This document shows, piece by piece, positions 51,551-63,784 of a stretch of 64,000 bases of DNA. Origin of the DNA: Calendula officinalis (lineage: Eukaryota; Streptophyta; Magnoliopsida; Asterales; Asteraceae); the NCBI GenBank assembly GCA_963853835.1, contig OY970823.1, positions 5,040,001 to 5,104,000 of the forward strand, written 5' to 3'. Each line of letters starts with the position of its first letter. Positions within the stretch are counted from its first letter, which is position 1. The notes beneath the pieces are model-generated. The model saw only the letters and a list, made by a program, of their open reading frames with translations. It was not told where the DNA came from and did not search any database. Position numbers and translations under genes: made by a program.

Positions 51551-52577
51551 CCCTGGTGTAACTAAATTACTAACCCTAATTTGGCCATCATGTTATTAGG
51601 AGCCGAATTCGGTCTTCACTAGGAGATGTGATGAATTTTTTGGTTCTAGCTAGGTTTCTGTGTTTAATAAACAGCTCAACCATGACACCGTTGGTGGATA
51701 CCGACATCTTCTTGTTCCGGTGTTGTTGCTTTAAAGTCGAGAAAGGCATTGTTTTTCAATCCATAATTTTCGTTTTCTTATATTGTAGATTTTTTACTTT
51801 ATTTAATGCATTTTTCAATACTAAAAACATTTTGTTCAATTAATACTTATTATCTCATGCTCCTCGTGTATGAGTTAGCCAAACCCATACACAAATACAC
51901 ATATTCTTATATTTGCTCAACTTGATCAACAAAGAATTAAAAAAGTCCAGGACAACAAAGTACATTAAGTATTAATTATCTTACTCCTTATTAAATGGTT
52001 TAAGACTACTAAGTATATAAGTCCTTAAATTTAAACTTAATCTTAATCTATTTTGGGTAACATCTTAAACACCACAAAAATAAATAAAAATATTGCTTAC
52101 AGGATTCAAACCCAAGACCTTTTGCGAGTGCGGACTGTGTGTTAACCAATTGATCTACTTGATATTTTTATTTATCCCAACAACTAATATATATAACCTT
52201 TAACTTCAACATAACTAAAAGACACATATTTTAAAAAACATCAATTTCGGATTTAAGGAAACTTATGAGATACTAACATAGTTAAAACGATCCATATTAA
52301 AAAAAATCAATTTCAGATTTAAGGAAACTTATGAGATATCTTTATTAATCTTTACAAAATTAAAATTAACACCACCCACCATCCGCACGACCACAACCAG
52401 CCGCCATTATCACTACCGTCGTCACCACCCACTACTTGATCGCCGTCAAATTTAATCACAAGATACCCGCTGCCGCATTGCGCGGGTAACCTACCAGTAT
52501 AGATGAATGTGACTAATATTTCAAATTGTCATCAATATATTATTTATCTTTTTAAAATTAGGTTCGTTAAGACTTTT
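51551..52577. other. AT-rich DNA with a reverse-strand SINE-like piece and a direct repeat
   Basis: On the minus strand, TAGATCAATTGGTTAAC (about 52140-52156) and GGGTTTGAATCC (about 52090-52101) have A-box/B-box character, with no clear flanking duplication. ATCAATTTCGGATTTAAGG and the next words occur twice (about 52240 and 52307). Near 52466-52497, CCCGC...GCGGG followed by TAACCTAC looks like a degraded Helitron 3' end. Confidence 0.4.
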
Positions 52578-55500
52578 CACTACTAGAAAAAAAACCCCTG
52601 TTCCTACAAATTTTTCCTAGGTATTATTTCCCTCGGAAATTCCTACACATTTCCGAGGGAATTCCTAGGCATTTCGAATAAAATAACTTCTTCGGAATTT
52701 CCTCGGAACTTCCGAGGGATTTCCGAGGGAATTAAAAAAATGGCGTTTGAAAAAACATTCCTCGGAAATCCCTCGGAAGTTACGAGGGAATTCCTAGGGA
52801 ATTCAAAAAATGATGTTTGAAAAAAGCTTCCTAGGAAATCCCTCGGAACTTCCGAGGGAATTCCGAGGGTATTCAAAAAATAATGTTTTAAAAAAAGCTT
52901 CCTAGGAAATCCCTCGGAAGTTCCGAGGGAATTCCTAGGAAAGTTAAAAACACTACTTCCCCTAGCAAATTCCTCGGAAATTTTTAAGAATACAATTTAT
53001 TTTTCAGTATCCATACTTTATTCTATACAATGTATAAAACAAATGTCCTTTATGAATAATGATGTTGTGAAAAGTATGAAGAAAAAATAAAATATGTATA
53101 AACATTAAAAAACGAAGAAAAAAAATGATTCAGGTTGTTAACATGTAGACATTTCCGAGGGATTTCCTAGGGAATTTCTAAATCCCTAGGAAATGTGTAG
53201 GAAGTTCCGAGTGATTTCCTAGGGAATAATATATTTTCTCATCTTTAAGGTTAAATGTCATACATATGTACATACGTATACGTAAACATCTACACACATA
53301 TACATCAAGTTATATTAGAACGAGATAAACATGTTTAGACTTTAGGTTCAACAATGGATACTTATGAACGCAAGTATATATAATTTGTAACATGATAAAA
53401 GGAAAGTCATTCATGTATAATGACGTTGTGAAAAACTATGGAATAAGAAAACGATGTATAAACCCTTAAAAACGAAAAACTAATTATATTTGTTGCAAAT
53501 TCGTAAAAATTTCCGAGGAATTTCCTAGGGAATTTCTAAATCCCTAGGAAATGTGTAGAAAGTTCCGAGGGATTTCCTAGGGAATAATATTTTTATATAT
53601 AATTGTGACTAATTATATATAAATAAAAATAAGATACTAAGCACATTAAATAATTTTCATTAAAAATTTCTAGAAGAAGATCATAATATATATTAAAATT
53701 TAAATAAACTTTTTAATATGAGAGGGAAATAGATTAGAAGGTGAGTTTTTGTTAAGTAAAATAAAAATACAATATAAGTTCCTAGGGATTTCCTAGTAAA
53801 TTTAATTAAACCTCATTCGTATATTTTGCATTTCAAATTGGCTTTTAACTTCACTCTTCAGCTATTTGTATTCTTGACAAAACCCTAACACTTCAGCCGA
53901 CACAACCAATCTCAGAAAGCGTTCTCCGATCTCCGAAGGGTTCTCCGAAATTGTTCTCCATATTCTTCGATCTCCAACGCGTTCTTCGATCTCCGAAATC
54001 GTGCTTCGATCTCCGATCTTCGTCACGTTCTCCGATTTCCGATACTGTTTTGATTTCTGTAAGTTGAAGTTTCGATTTTGATTTCTATTTCTATTTAGGT
54101 TTAGATATTTATATTTTGCATAGCCTAGATATAAAACTTGATTTCTATTTGATTTCGCCGATATTCGTCAATGTTCTTTGTTTTTCCCCTTGAAATGAAG
54201 CACATAAAACTTTGCCCCAAAACTCTAGTTTCGTTCTTCTAATTTTCTTGTGTTGTGGTTGTTGGTGTTTAACGTAGGGACTCATTTCCAACAAATATCC
54301 AAAAAACTTGTAGCTCGATTCCTAAAGACTAGTAAGTAGCAAGTGGGATCACTGATTTTAAAGGGAATTATGATCGGGATTCCTAGTAAGTAGCAAGTAT
54401 GATCTATGGAAAAATGAGTTTCTGTTTATAGGTTTATGGGATTCATAAATTAACAAAAACAAAAGAAAATAAAGCAAGTTATAGAAATAAGCAAATAACA
54501 TTAGATGTAAGGATTGTATTAGCACTCGTTTGTAAGTGTGTTTATTGGTTTCAAATATGCAGTACACTAATCCTAAAATTTAAGAACATTGTAGAGATTT
54601 TGAAGATGGCATTAAGGTCTATATTTCTTGATTCTTGGGACGTGGGAATTGAGTATATTCAGAATGTACCACAAATACATTTGTTAATGTCAAATTTTTT
54701 ATTAAATTATATAAACATTTTTTAAGAAAATGATAAACCAGTTGAATGCATATATCATGACATTCTACACACTTAACTTTTCATAATCGTAATATTCAAC
54801 CAATATATCTATGATAATTTTAGCTTATAACTTAAACCAATATATCTATGATAATTTTAGCTTATAACTTATATATTCTGTTAGACCTCTGTTTCTAATA
54901 TGCAGTACCAAAGTCAATATATGTTGTTATTATTTTACTATTGTGAAACACTGAAAGTATATATGTTGTTATTATGCTTCACTAATATTTAAAGCATGTT
55001 GTTATTATGTTACTATTGGTAATATTGAATATATGTCGCAACTAGTAATATTTAAAGTTTGTTTCTAACATTTTTTTAGGTTCGGGGGATCGGAACAAAA
55101 ACAAGCCCAGATGACCGAACGACAATCACAAATGGAAGTGCAACTGGAACAACAAGCACTAGAGTTTAGATGGTTTTAAGACATTATGTGTATTGTTTAA
55201 ACTTATGTTGGATAGTGTAAAGAGTTATATTTATTATGGAATAAGTTTTGGTATTTGTATTTTTTATTTAATGCATTTTAGTAGGAAAAATCTGGATATT
55301 TAATTCTATTTTTTTTATTTTTTTACAGCTTTAATTTCCCTAGGAAATCCCTAGCAATTAGTTCCCTCGGAAATATTTCCATCGGAAATCCCTCGGAAAC
55401 AGTTCCCTTGGAAATCCCTCGGAAACATTCCCTCAGAAATCCCTCGGAAACAATTTTCCTCGGAAATCCCTCTGAAACGTTACGTGGGGTGCTTTCTCGC

Positions 55501-55695
55501 AAATTTCTCGGTATTTCCTACAAAAATCGTCTCCTCGGAATTCCCTCGGAAGCTTTCTCGGAATTCTCTCGGAAATTTTTTCCGACCAGCACTTTTCCGA
55601 GGGAAGTGATTCCCTCGGAAATCCCTCGGAAACACCCGTTTCCGAAGATTTCCGAGGGAATCCCTCCTAGGAACACATGCCTTTTTCTACTAGTG
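52578..55695. mobile_element. Non-autonomous CACTA (En/Spm) element
   Basis: 3118 bp, ends CACTACTAGAAAAA and TTTTTCTACTAGTG, flanked by the 3-bp repeat TTT on both sides. Both subterminal regions (52610-52985, 53150-53230, 53505-53585, 55330-55675) are dense in TTCCGAGGGA/TCCCTCGGAA words in both orientations, typical subterminal binding arrays of CACTA elements. A GATCTCCGA-rich stretch lies at 53925-54050. No transposase domain; one leftover exon near the right end. Confidence 0.88.
55081..55179 (+). pseudogene. Leftover Gln-rich exon of a CACTA-encoded protein
   Basis: After an AG acceptor, 32 codons and a stop encode a Gln/Glu-rich coiled-coil-like segment with QMTERQSQMEVQLEQQ. This resembles the C-terminal end of TNP1/En-Spm-type plant transposon proteins (remembered family style). 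It is likely the last surviving coding exon of the ancestral element. Confidence 0.5.
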
Positions 55696-56499
55696 TTTTA
55701 CCAAGTAATACAAAAAACACTTCAAAATAAATTTTAAATAATTAAAGGACATATATTCGATAACAAATTGCCAAGTTAGTAAATCAGAATAAACAAACAT
55801 AAATCTAGATCTTATAGAGTCACTGATTTATGCCTTTTAATAATATTACTCCGAATGGACATATATTTTACGGTATATTGATCTGTTATAAACTCTTAAA
55901 TTTCTTAGTAAACATTAATTTCCAATTAGACATTCGTTTATGCTATCTAAGGTTTATATGGAAAAAGTAATACAGATACGTATTTTTAATATCCAATTTG
56001 ATTATTTAATACAAAATTCTTAAAATTTGACAAGTTCGACAAGTGACAGTCTCAATATTGCGTTTAGGTATAACACACTATACTAGGTTATAACCCGTGA
56101 AATCACGGGTTATCCTCATTTTACTGAGTGTGATTTTTATAAATTATAAAAAATAAATGGCTAATTGTATGGTTTATACAGATTCAATAAGACATTATAA
56201 AATGTATCTATAATGTACATTGTTTTGCAACTCCAAGTGTTGGTGATATGGTTTATTCCAAACTAAATTCTATAATACTTAAGAACTTTTCAAAAAAATA
56301 TAGATTAAAAGAAAATTGTATAGTATTTGGTTTAACATAAACGAATAGATCAAATGGTTCAATTAGGATTTCAATCAAAACACGCCAATCCGACACATAT
56401 ACACATATAAATAAAATCATAAACATATTTAACTTTAAAAGTTTAATTGTTTTGAATTTGAATGGAAATATACTTATATTAGCAACTTGTGTGAGTTTA

Positions 56500-57275
56500 T
56501 GTTCAAATAATTATAAAGCTTTAAAAAGAACCCGATAATTATGTTAAGACTACTAATATAGTCTTACTTTTATTCACTAATAATTTTTAATATAAAAAAA
56601 GTTAATAAAAATATTGAATTATGTTTTGACTATTACTCAAGTCAAGCACACTACTATTTAAAATGAAATATGTTCGACTACTAATAAAGTCTTAATTTTA
56701 TTCACTAATCCAAAAAAAAAATAGAGAATTGTGATTTGACTACTACTCAAGTCAAACACAATACTAAAAATCGTTAATTATGTCAAGAATACAAATAAAG
56801 TCTTATTTTTATTTACTAATCAAACATTTTTTTAAAAACTTTAGAAATATTGAACTGTGTTTTGACTGATACTCAAGTCAAACACAACACAAAAACTTAT
56901 GAATTATGTTAAGAATACTAATAATATCTTACTTTTAATCACTTATAAAAATCAATTAAACTATTGAATTGTGTTTTGACCACTGCTCAAGTCAAACACA
57001 ATACAAAAACCCGTAAAAACTAAAAAATCAATATAAAATATAAATTAACACTGCTAATAAAGTCAAAATCAATAAAAATATTGAATTGAATTCTGATTAC
57101 AACTCAAGTCAAACACAATATACTATTTAAAGTGCAATATGTTAACACTGCAAATAAAGTCTTAATTCTATTCACTAATCCAAAAATTCAAGAAAAAATA
57201 TAAATTAAAAAATAATAAATTGTGTTTTGACTACTACTCAAGTCAAACACAATAGTATTTATAGCGAATTATGTT
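56500..57275. repeat. Tandem array, monomer roughly 110-130 bp, inside the second Helitron
   Basis: Units carry AATTATGTTAAGACTACTAA..AAAGTCTTA...TTTTGACTACTACTCAAGTCAAACACAAT. Six or so diverged units start near 56533, 56663, 56776, 56901, 57037 and 57137; a further unit lies beyond the LINE at 58890-59010, so the array was split by insertions. Confidence 0.7.
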
Positions 57276-57280
57276 TAAGA

Positions 57281-57603
57281 ATGTGTTTGGGTAGCCTTTT
57301 GAAAAGGCCTTATTGACTTATTCGCTTTTTCAAGAAGCCAATATGTTAAAAAATTGTTTGGGTAAAATAAAAATTACTTTTTAAATAACTTTTTGATAAA
57401 CCTTGAAAAATTCTTTTTAAAAAGTAAAAGACCCCTTATTTTTCAACAAACTTTTCAACTTTTTTCATTAAAAATAAACCAATACGTTAATAAGCTAAGT
57501 CAAACATTCTTTTTTAAAACTACTTTTCAAAACTAAAAAGTCAATAAGCACTTTTAGTTAAAAGCAATTTTATAGTTCAAAAAAGCTTATCCAAACATAC
57601 CTA
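57281..57603. mobile_element. MITE with GTGTTTGGGTA-type ends inserted in the array
   Basis: Left end GTGTTTGGGTAGCCTTTT; right end AAAAAGCTTATCCAAACATAC, its inverted relative. The interior has repeated CTTTTTAA/AAAAAGT words. It resembles non-autonomous hAT or Harbinger MITEs; class not settled. Confidence 0.55.
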
Positions 57604-57676
57604 AGACTATCTCGGGTTTAGACTTTATTAGTAGTCTTAGGTATGTTTGGATAAGCTTTTTTGACTATCTAAAGAA

Positions 57677-58890
57677 GATGGTGGGCTGGGGATTACAAGT
57701 CTAGAAGCTCTTAACTTGGCACTTCTTACTAAGTGGCGGTGGTGTTTTTATAATGAAAAAGAGGTGATTTGGTGTCGGGTAATACATGCTATTCACGGTG
57801 ACGAAGGTGGGTTTACTATCTCTAATCGTCCGAGGATTAAAAGAGGTATTTGGGGTAATATTATTGGTTCTATTAAATATTTGCATGATAAGAACATTGT
57901 TGATTATAATACTCCGCATTATAAATTGGTGAGTGGTGATTCTATTAAATTTTGGATGGACCCGTGGAAGTGTAATGTCCCATTTTGTCAATTATTCAAC
58001 CGGTTATTCCAGTTGGAATTAAATTCGTTTTGTAAGATTCAAGATAGATGGAGGGATGGTGCTTGGTGTTATAATTGGAAAAGACCTATTCGGGATGGGA
58101 TTGAAAAAGAACAACTTGATAATCTTACTTCTTTAATTAACGATGTTAATATTATATAAGGTAACGATAGAGTTTGTTGGAATTTGGGAGATAGTGGTGA
58201 ATATACGGTGGCCGATACCAAAAACGTGATTAATGCTACCATGTTCCCCGGGACGGATGTTAGTCTGAAGTGGTGTAAGTCTATCCCGATTAAAGTAAAC
58301 ATCTTTATGTGGCGATTGTTGTTCGACCGTCTCCCCACGAGGCAAAATCTTTCTAGAAGAGGGATGGAGATTCAATCTATATTGTGCCCTAATTGTAATT
58401 CGAGTTTGGAATCTTCTGATCATGTGATGTTTACGTGTGCAATGGCTAGAGGGTTGTGGAAGGCAGTGTACAGATGGTGCGATTTGGATGATTGGGACTG
58501 TGTTTCGGTTAGGCAATGGTGGGATAAGTGTGATAGTATCTCCAATGGGTACAATAAGAAGACAAAGATGCATGCAATCGGTTTTACGACGTGCTGGATG
58601 ATTTGGAGATATCGAAATTCAGTATTATTTGACAGTGGTAGAATACGTAGGTCAGATACAGTTGATAGTATAATGTTGTTTTCTTTCTCTTGGATTGTCC
58701 ACCGAAATCATAAAATTAAGATTCCGTGGACTGATTGGTTACGGAACCCGTTGTAATGTTTTGTTTTTAGTCTAGCTTTTTGCTAGACTCAAGTTTTATT
58801 TTAGTTTGGTGGTCCTCGGGCGGGTGATGGCAATGCCGAAGCTCGACCCCTTGCCACCTTTTTTTTGTTGTTCAAAAAAAAAAAAAACTA
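57677..58890 (+). pseudogene. 5'-truncated LINE: 3' end of ORF2 with RT zinc-binding domain
   Basis: The coding frame from about 57679 (GGLGITSLEALN) to TAA at 58754-58756 encodes the end of a non-LTR retrotransposon polyprotein. It has the linker WRW...W, the zf-RVT domain with CPNCNSSLESSDHVMFTC (about 58386-58439), IFMWRLLFDRLPTR just before it, and the C-terminal W-rich part. An in-frame TAA at 58157-58159 breaks it. A 3' UTR and an oligo(A) run end at about 58887. 5' truncation and poly(A) tail are typical of LINE insertions. It lies in the opposite direction to the host Helitron. Confidence 0.85.
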
Positions 58891-59010
58891 ATTCAAAAAA
58901 TAAAAAATAGAGAATTGTGTATTGGCTACAACTCAAGTCAAACACAATATTATTTATAATGAATTATGTTAAGACTACTAATAAACTCTTACTTTTATTC
59001 ACTAATTTGG

Positions 59011-60370
59011 GTGCAGGAATTACCAAAACTTGTAGGTTAAATCGTACAAAAATTTATAGCCAACACGGTTTTATGAATTAGGGGTTAATAAGTTGACTAA
59101 CAGTAACCATGTAATCCGTAATTAAATATACGGATTTATCATAATTCATAAATAATTAATAATAAAATATTGAATAAACTCAGTGCATACCGGCACTAAT
59201 ATTTTATGGAAAACCTGTTGATCTTAAACTGATGTAAAATATTGCACTGCTGCAGACTTTATATCGAAAAACGGTAACAAAATCCCGCTGCAAATCGTAA
59301 CAAATAAAATTGTTGCAAATTGTATGCTGAACAAAAGCAGTGCTGCAGACTATATAGTGAAAAATAACTACTTTTTCACAAAAATTAACAAAAGCACCAT
59401 TGGTAGAAATATGAATTACGACACAGATACTATATGTAGTGCAAAATATACAAACATAAGCAAAGATAATATTTATATAATCAAATATATAAAATAAGCA
59501 AATATATAAAATAAACATGCCAGCAAAACTAAGATCATAAGTTTCATTTACCAGACACAATAAACATAACTTTAAGAAAACCGCAAGCTAACTTGCACTA
59601 ATATTAAGGGTTTTGGTAACCACTTCCCTAATGCAATGGTTAAGGATTAATAATAGTGGTAATGTATAAATTTTAAAGCATAACTACCTTGGGTGGTTAT
59701 TGAAATTTAAGTTGTGATGGTGTTTAATGGTTATGGTACATTAATTTTTTAGATTTAATAACTTCTTAACCTTAATTAAAACAAAATATTTTCTTCTCTT
59801 AGTGACAGCCCTAAGGCTATATTATCAAAAAAAAAAAAATTAAATTTTAAAACAATTTCTTAAATTACGGTTAGTTAATACTAAAATTAATATGGGTGAA
59901 GTTAATATTATGCTATTTTATAGGTGACCGCATAAAAATCAATAAACAACTAATTTACTGAAAATCGGTGTTATAAATTAAAATCAGATTTCGTAACCAA
60001 AAAATACGAATTAACATATACAGATATTAATTGATTGTTTTATTAATATGACAAGTTTGATAACTAAAATACCCGCAAACTATTATATGCAGATTTAATG
60101 ATTTTAATATTTGTGTAATTAATATTTGTGAATATATATATTAATTGTGTAACAAACTCTTTGACATATTTTATGATATGATCCCAGTTGCCTTATTATG
60201 TGGGCTGTAACCGAGAATTTCGATAAGATCATTAGTCTCTTTTGAATTTCATTTAACTATCTTAATTACCTGCATTAAATATTAATTGGACTCTTAGAAG
60301 CTGACACATGTAATGTGGGTGTCTATTAAAGTGACATGTGGCCATATAAACCTTGTTTTATTATAATATA
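59011..60370. other. AT-rich 5' part of the second Helitron, nothing recognised
   Basis: A 118-codon minus-strand frame at 59204-59560 has no recognisable domain and probably arises from biased composition. No captured gene fragment identified. Confidence 0.4.
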
Positions 60371-60372
60371 GA

Positions 60373-61088
60373 TTATTATCTAGATGTTACCCCATATATT
60401 GAATAAAACCTTCATTTTTTATGATAAAGGAATCGTAGTTTATTTTCCATAAATTTGCTAAACTTGATCCATAGTTTATTCAAAGTTTACTCGATAATAA
60501 TTCAAAGTGTATTTTTAATATAAAAGTCACATACTAATTTAATATTAAATAGTTACTGCATTCTTATATATTTTTTTATTATTATTGATCATTGATTGAA
60601 TTATCTTACATATGAAAAATAAATTTATGTAATGTCAATATGTGTGGGTTCGTCTAAAAGGGTGTGGAAATGATACTTTAACTAATGTTAAAGTTGTGTT
60701 AAAACCGAAATGACTCAATAATGTTGTTTTAACACTTAATTTAAAAATTTATAATCTCTCCTTTAACATTCATATAACATCAATTTAGACCAACAAAAAA
60801 GAAACAACCAAACCAATCAAAATTTTAACAAAAAAATGAATAAACAGTATTAAAATTCCATTTGGATATGTGCGCTAAAAAATTGGCGTGGAAGTTTTAA
60901 CACAATTTTAACATGGGTGCCCGTGTGGCGTGGGCGCTATTAAAACCCTTTTGACGTGGCTTTGGCCGACCGCTCATGTTAATTAACCCAAAGTGGGTCC
61001 TAGAAATCATTAATGACGCCTTGCTTCGTTTTAAACCTCCGCCATGTTGATGGTGTACAGCCATTGGTGGTGGTTCGACGCCACTCAC
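60373..61088. other. Intergenic DNA with a GC-richer block at 60840-61080
   Basis: AT-rich until about 60835, then words such as GGCGTGG, GACGTGGC and AAGTGGGTCC that look like part of a DNA transposon. No matching inverted end was found. Confidence 0.35.
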
Positions 61089-61096
61089 AGTATGGC

Positions 61097-61765
61097 TGGG
61101 GGTGAGCAGAAAAAAAGGTTAATCGGAATCGGAACCGTCTCGGAACCGGAGGTTTCGGACCAGGAACCTGCTAGTTCCTAAAATCAAGGAACCGCCCTAA
61201 GAGGTTTCGGTTTCGGTTCCGATTCTCAAAATTAAAGAACCTGAAACCGGTGGGGTAACCTGGAACCGGTTCCGGTTCCTAAAATAAAGAAACCGCCCTG
61301 TATATTTTAATCAAACTAAATAATATAAATAATATACTATATATTATATTAAAATTATGGGTCAGTATATTAAATTTTTAGTCCATCTTATTAATCAAAT
61401 GGGCCATATAAAATTCAAAATGCGCAGTATTAGTAACCAATAATCTTTGTGATTAGCCATTTCGTTGTCATATTACGTTTATTACTGTCTTCACTGTTAT
61501 TGGGGTTTCATGATTAGCCATTTTGTAATTCATATTCCACTTATTTCTATTTTGAACACTATTTGTAATCGTTAAAATTTTAAGATTTTAGATACAGGGT
61601 AACTCGGAAATGGCTCTGGAATGGAACCGTCGGTTCCAGTTCCGGTTCTAAAAATTTAGGAACCGGTCTTTTAGGTTCCGGTTCCATTTCCGATATTTCA
61701 GGTACCTGCGGTCCCGGTTCCGGTTCCGGTCAAAACCGGCGAATACCCTGTTATGCTCATCCCTA
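61097..61765. mobile_element. 669-bp hAT MITE with perfect 8-bp target duplication
   Basis: Left end TGGGGGTGAGCA, right end TGCTCATCCCTA (inverted match 10 of 12), flanked by AGTATGGC on both sides (61089-61096 and 61766-61773). Both subterminal regions are packed with GGAACCGG/CCGGTTCC words. No coding capacity. Confidence 0.88.
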
Positions 61766-61811
61766 AGTATGGCACTGCAAAATGTGTTCTAACGGCGTTA
61801 AGCAGTTGTTG

Positions 61812-61985
61812 ATGTGATTGTCCAAAATGGTTTAAGTCATATAGGGAAGTCTGTTGTTTGTGTTAAGGCAGCTGTTAAGTAGTATATTCGACAATCTCCT
61901 CAAAGGCTAGAAATATTTAAAGAATTTGCTACTTTTGAATAGTGTCCAGGCACTAAGAGTGTGATTTTAGATGTTTATACTAGTT
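61812..61985 (+). pseudogene. Decayed hAT transposase fragment (RICESLEEPER/DAYSLEEPER style)
   Basis: The frame gives VIVQNGLSHIGKS, then VKAAVK, a stop, YIRQSPQRLEIFKEFATFE, a stop and CPGTKSVILDVYT. This follows the conserved hAT-transposase stretch IVQ-GL...VR-AVKY-R-SP-RL--F...LDV-TRWNSTY. Two in-frame stops and loss of flanking domains make it a relic. It abuts the hAT MITE, but the MITE has its own target duplication, so they are separate events. Confidence 0.65.
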
Positions 61986-62755
61986 AGAATTCCACTTACT
62001 TATATATGTAATCTATATAAAAACAAGTAGGTTTTACATCACGCGATGTCGCGGGGATTTACATGATTAGAAAAATATATGCTGGTATTCGTACAACCAT
62101 AAAACCGTATTCTCAATAGTTTTGGTACTATAAGTAAAATCAAGTTGGTAAATGTTATATTATTATTTTACACGTTTCGTTATTTAATTTATGTAATCAA
62201 ACTGTTAAAAAAAGAAAAAGGATTGTTATAACTTATAAGAAAAAGAAGATAAATTGTAAATATTTATAAAGTCAAACATTCAAGCTAAAATTAAAAAAAT
62301 ATATATATACTCAATAGCACTGTTCATCCCCCTCACATGACTTAATAAGGATTGTTATTAACGAGTAATAATGGGTCCGCGCGTTGCAACGGAAATTTAA
62401 ACATTTTTCTTTTTTAAATAAAAATAAAAATTTAATTTATATCTAATTTTATATTTTTATTTATGAACAAATTTTTATAGGATTATATAAAAATTAAAAT
62501 TTAATTTATATCTAATTTTTTATTTATGAACAGATTTTTATAGGATTATATAAAAATTAAATTAAGATGGTATTTGTAACTATTTTGTCATTATTAGATC
62601 ATACGAAGGATATAATACAATCATCACAAGGGGCTAAAAGAAATTTTTCTAAACATTTATAAAACTACACCTTATTTTAGGGGTGAGTTTTAAAACTTTC
62701 CAACCATCCCAAGGGGTGTATTTTAAACGGTAACGAACAGTATATCATGAATGGT
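61986..62755. other. AT-rich intergenic DNA with two degraded Helitron-like ends
   Basis: CGCGATGTCGCGG near 62042 and CCGCGCGTTGCAACGG near 62378 resemble hairpins of old Helitron 3' ends on the minus strand, without intact CTAG termini. Confidence 0.3.
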
Positions 62756-62761
62756 AAATGT

Positions 62762-63085
62762 AGAGCAAATTACATATAAGGTCCCTATGATTTTGCCACT
62801 TATTACAGCCACAGTCTCTAAACTTCATTAAGTACACTGGGAGTCCCTGATGTTGTCATTTTGTTGCACCTGTAATCCCTGAAGCAGACGGCCGTTTAAT
62901 GGGTCTGTTAAATCCCACATGTGCAGAACACATGATGGGTAGTATGGTAATTGTACACCCCTTCCTCATATTTAAACTCGAGTAAATTACATGGAAGGTC
63001 GCTGTGGTATACTACTTATTACAGCCTTAGTCACTGAACTTCATTTATTACACCGAAAGTCCCTGGTGTATACACATTGTTACAC
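62762..63085. repeat. Two direct copies of an AAATTACAT..GGTCCCT unit
   Basis: The block beginning GAGCAAATTACATATAAGG (about 62762) and running through CACTTATTACAGCCACAG..CTTCATTAAGTACAC..AGTCCCTG recurs from about 62980 with substitutions. The style matches a repeat common in plant intergenic DNA; class unknown. Confidence 0.6.
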
Positions 63086-63200
63086 ACATATAGGCCTGTA
63101 AACGAACCGAAGGTTCAACGAATCGTTCGACGGGAGTTCATTTATGTTCGTTCGTTTAGCTAAACAAACGAACACAAACAAGATTTTGTGTCAAGAGAAT
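63086..63200. mobile_element. hAT-like fragment with GTTCGTTTA words
   Basis: TAGGCCTGTAAACGAACC begins a short stretch with GTTCGTTCGTTTAGC and AACAAACGAAC inverted words, the subterminal style of many plant hAT MITEs. No right end found. Confidence 0.4.
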
Positions 63201-63451
63201 GGCTAGATTCCTTCAACACTTTATGATCTAACCTTGAAAGTTTCGAGATTTTGAAATCATAGGCCTCTAAAAATTTATCAATCTTTAACAAAAATCAGCC
63301 AAAAAAACAGAGGGATAAAACAAATTAAACCTTGTGTATAGACTAGTTACGACCAAATTACCAATAGCAAGGAAAAATTTCAGGAAAACAAGTACAAAAG
63401 CATGTTCTCAAAAGAAAAAGGAAAAAGCAAATTAAAAAAGGTGATCTTAAT

Positions 63452-63729
63452 CTAGTAGGGTTCGACTGGTTTGCGGAAGTTAAGTCCAGCATAAACAGCT
63501 TCTGATCCGAGCTCTTCTTCAATTCTCAAAAGCTGGTTGTACTTTGCAAGACGCTCAGATCTGCATGGAGCTCCTGTCTTTATTTGACCCTGCAAGTTAT
63601 ATATATTACAATTAATACCCACAGTTTACATAAATGAATTTTCAAAATTTATATATATAATTTTTAATAAAATCTACCGTTGCCAAACCAACTGAAAGAT
63701 CAGCAATGAAGGTGTCCTCTGTTTCTCCA
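63452..63729 (-). CDS. ENO: Enolase, last two exons (gene continues beyond the right edge)
   Basis: 2-phosphoglycerate dehydratase of glycolysis; cytosolic type likely. Two minus-strand exons, 63678-63729 and 63452-63589, with GT-AG borders and matching phase. The first encodes GETEDTFIADLSVGLAT after a split Ser codon, the conserved block near the substrate lid. The second encodes GQIKTGAPCRSERLAKYNQL, then LRIEEELG and a C-terminus ending in PVEPY and TAG at 63452-63454. These 64 residues are the usual C-terminus of plant enolase. Upstream exons lie to the right, outside the window, behind an intron that contains a Stowaway MITE. No defect seen in this part. Confidence 0.93.
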
Positions 63730-63784
63730 CTGCAACACCACAAAAAACAAAACCGTAAAATTTCCTTTTATACACGAATATATA

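Larger units (their letters stand above)
56083..60372 (-). mobile_element. Second Helitron of the same family, minus strand
   Basis: In its own orientation it begins TCTATATTATAATAAAACAA (from 60372) followed by GGCCACATG. It ends with hairpin CCCGTG-ATTT-CACGGG and TTATAACCTAG (56083-56105), with T after and A before. 4290 bp. No Rep/helicase. It contains a tandem array, a MITE and a LINE fragment, so it grew by later insertions. Confidence 0.7.

Noticed and set aside
52466..52497. Candidate third Helitron 3' end (CCCGC/GCGGG hairpin then TAACCTAC)
   Set aside because: The terminal CTAG is not intact and no matching 5' end was found, so it is only noted as a degraded resemblance.
59204..59560. 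118-codon minus-strand frame in the second Helitron
   Set aside because: Hydrophobic, Cys/Ile/Phe-rich composition expected from AT-rich DNA; no domain or splice context.
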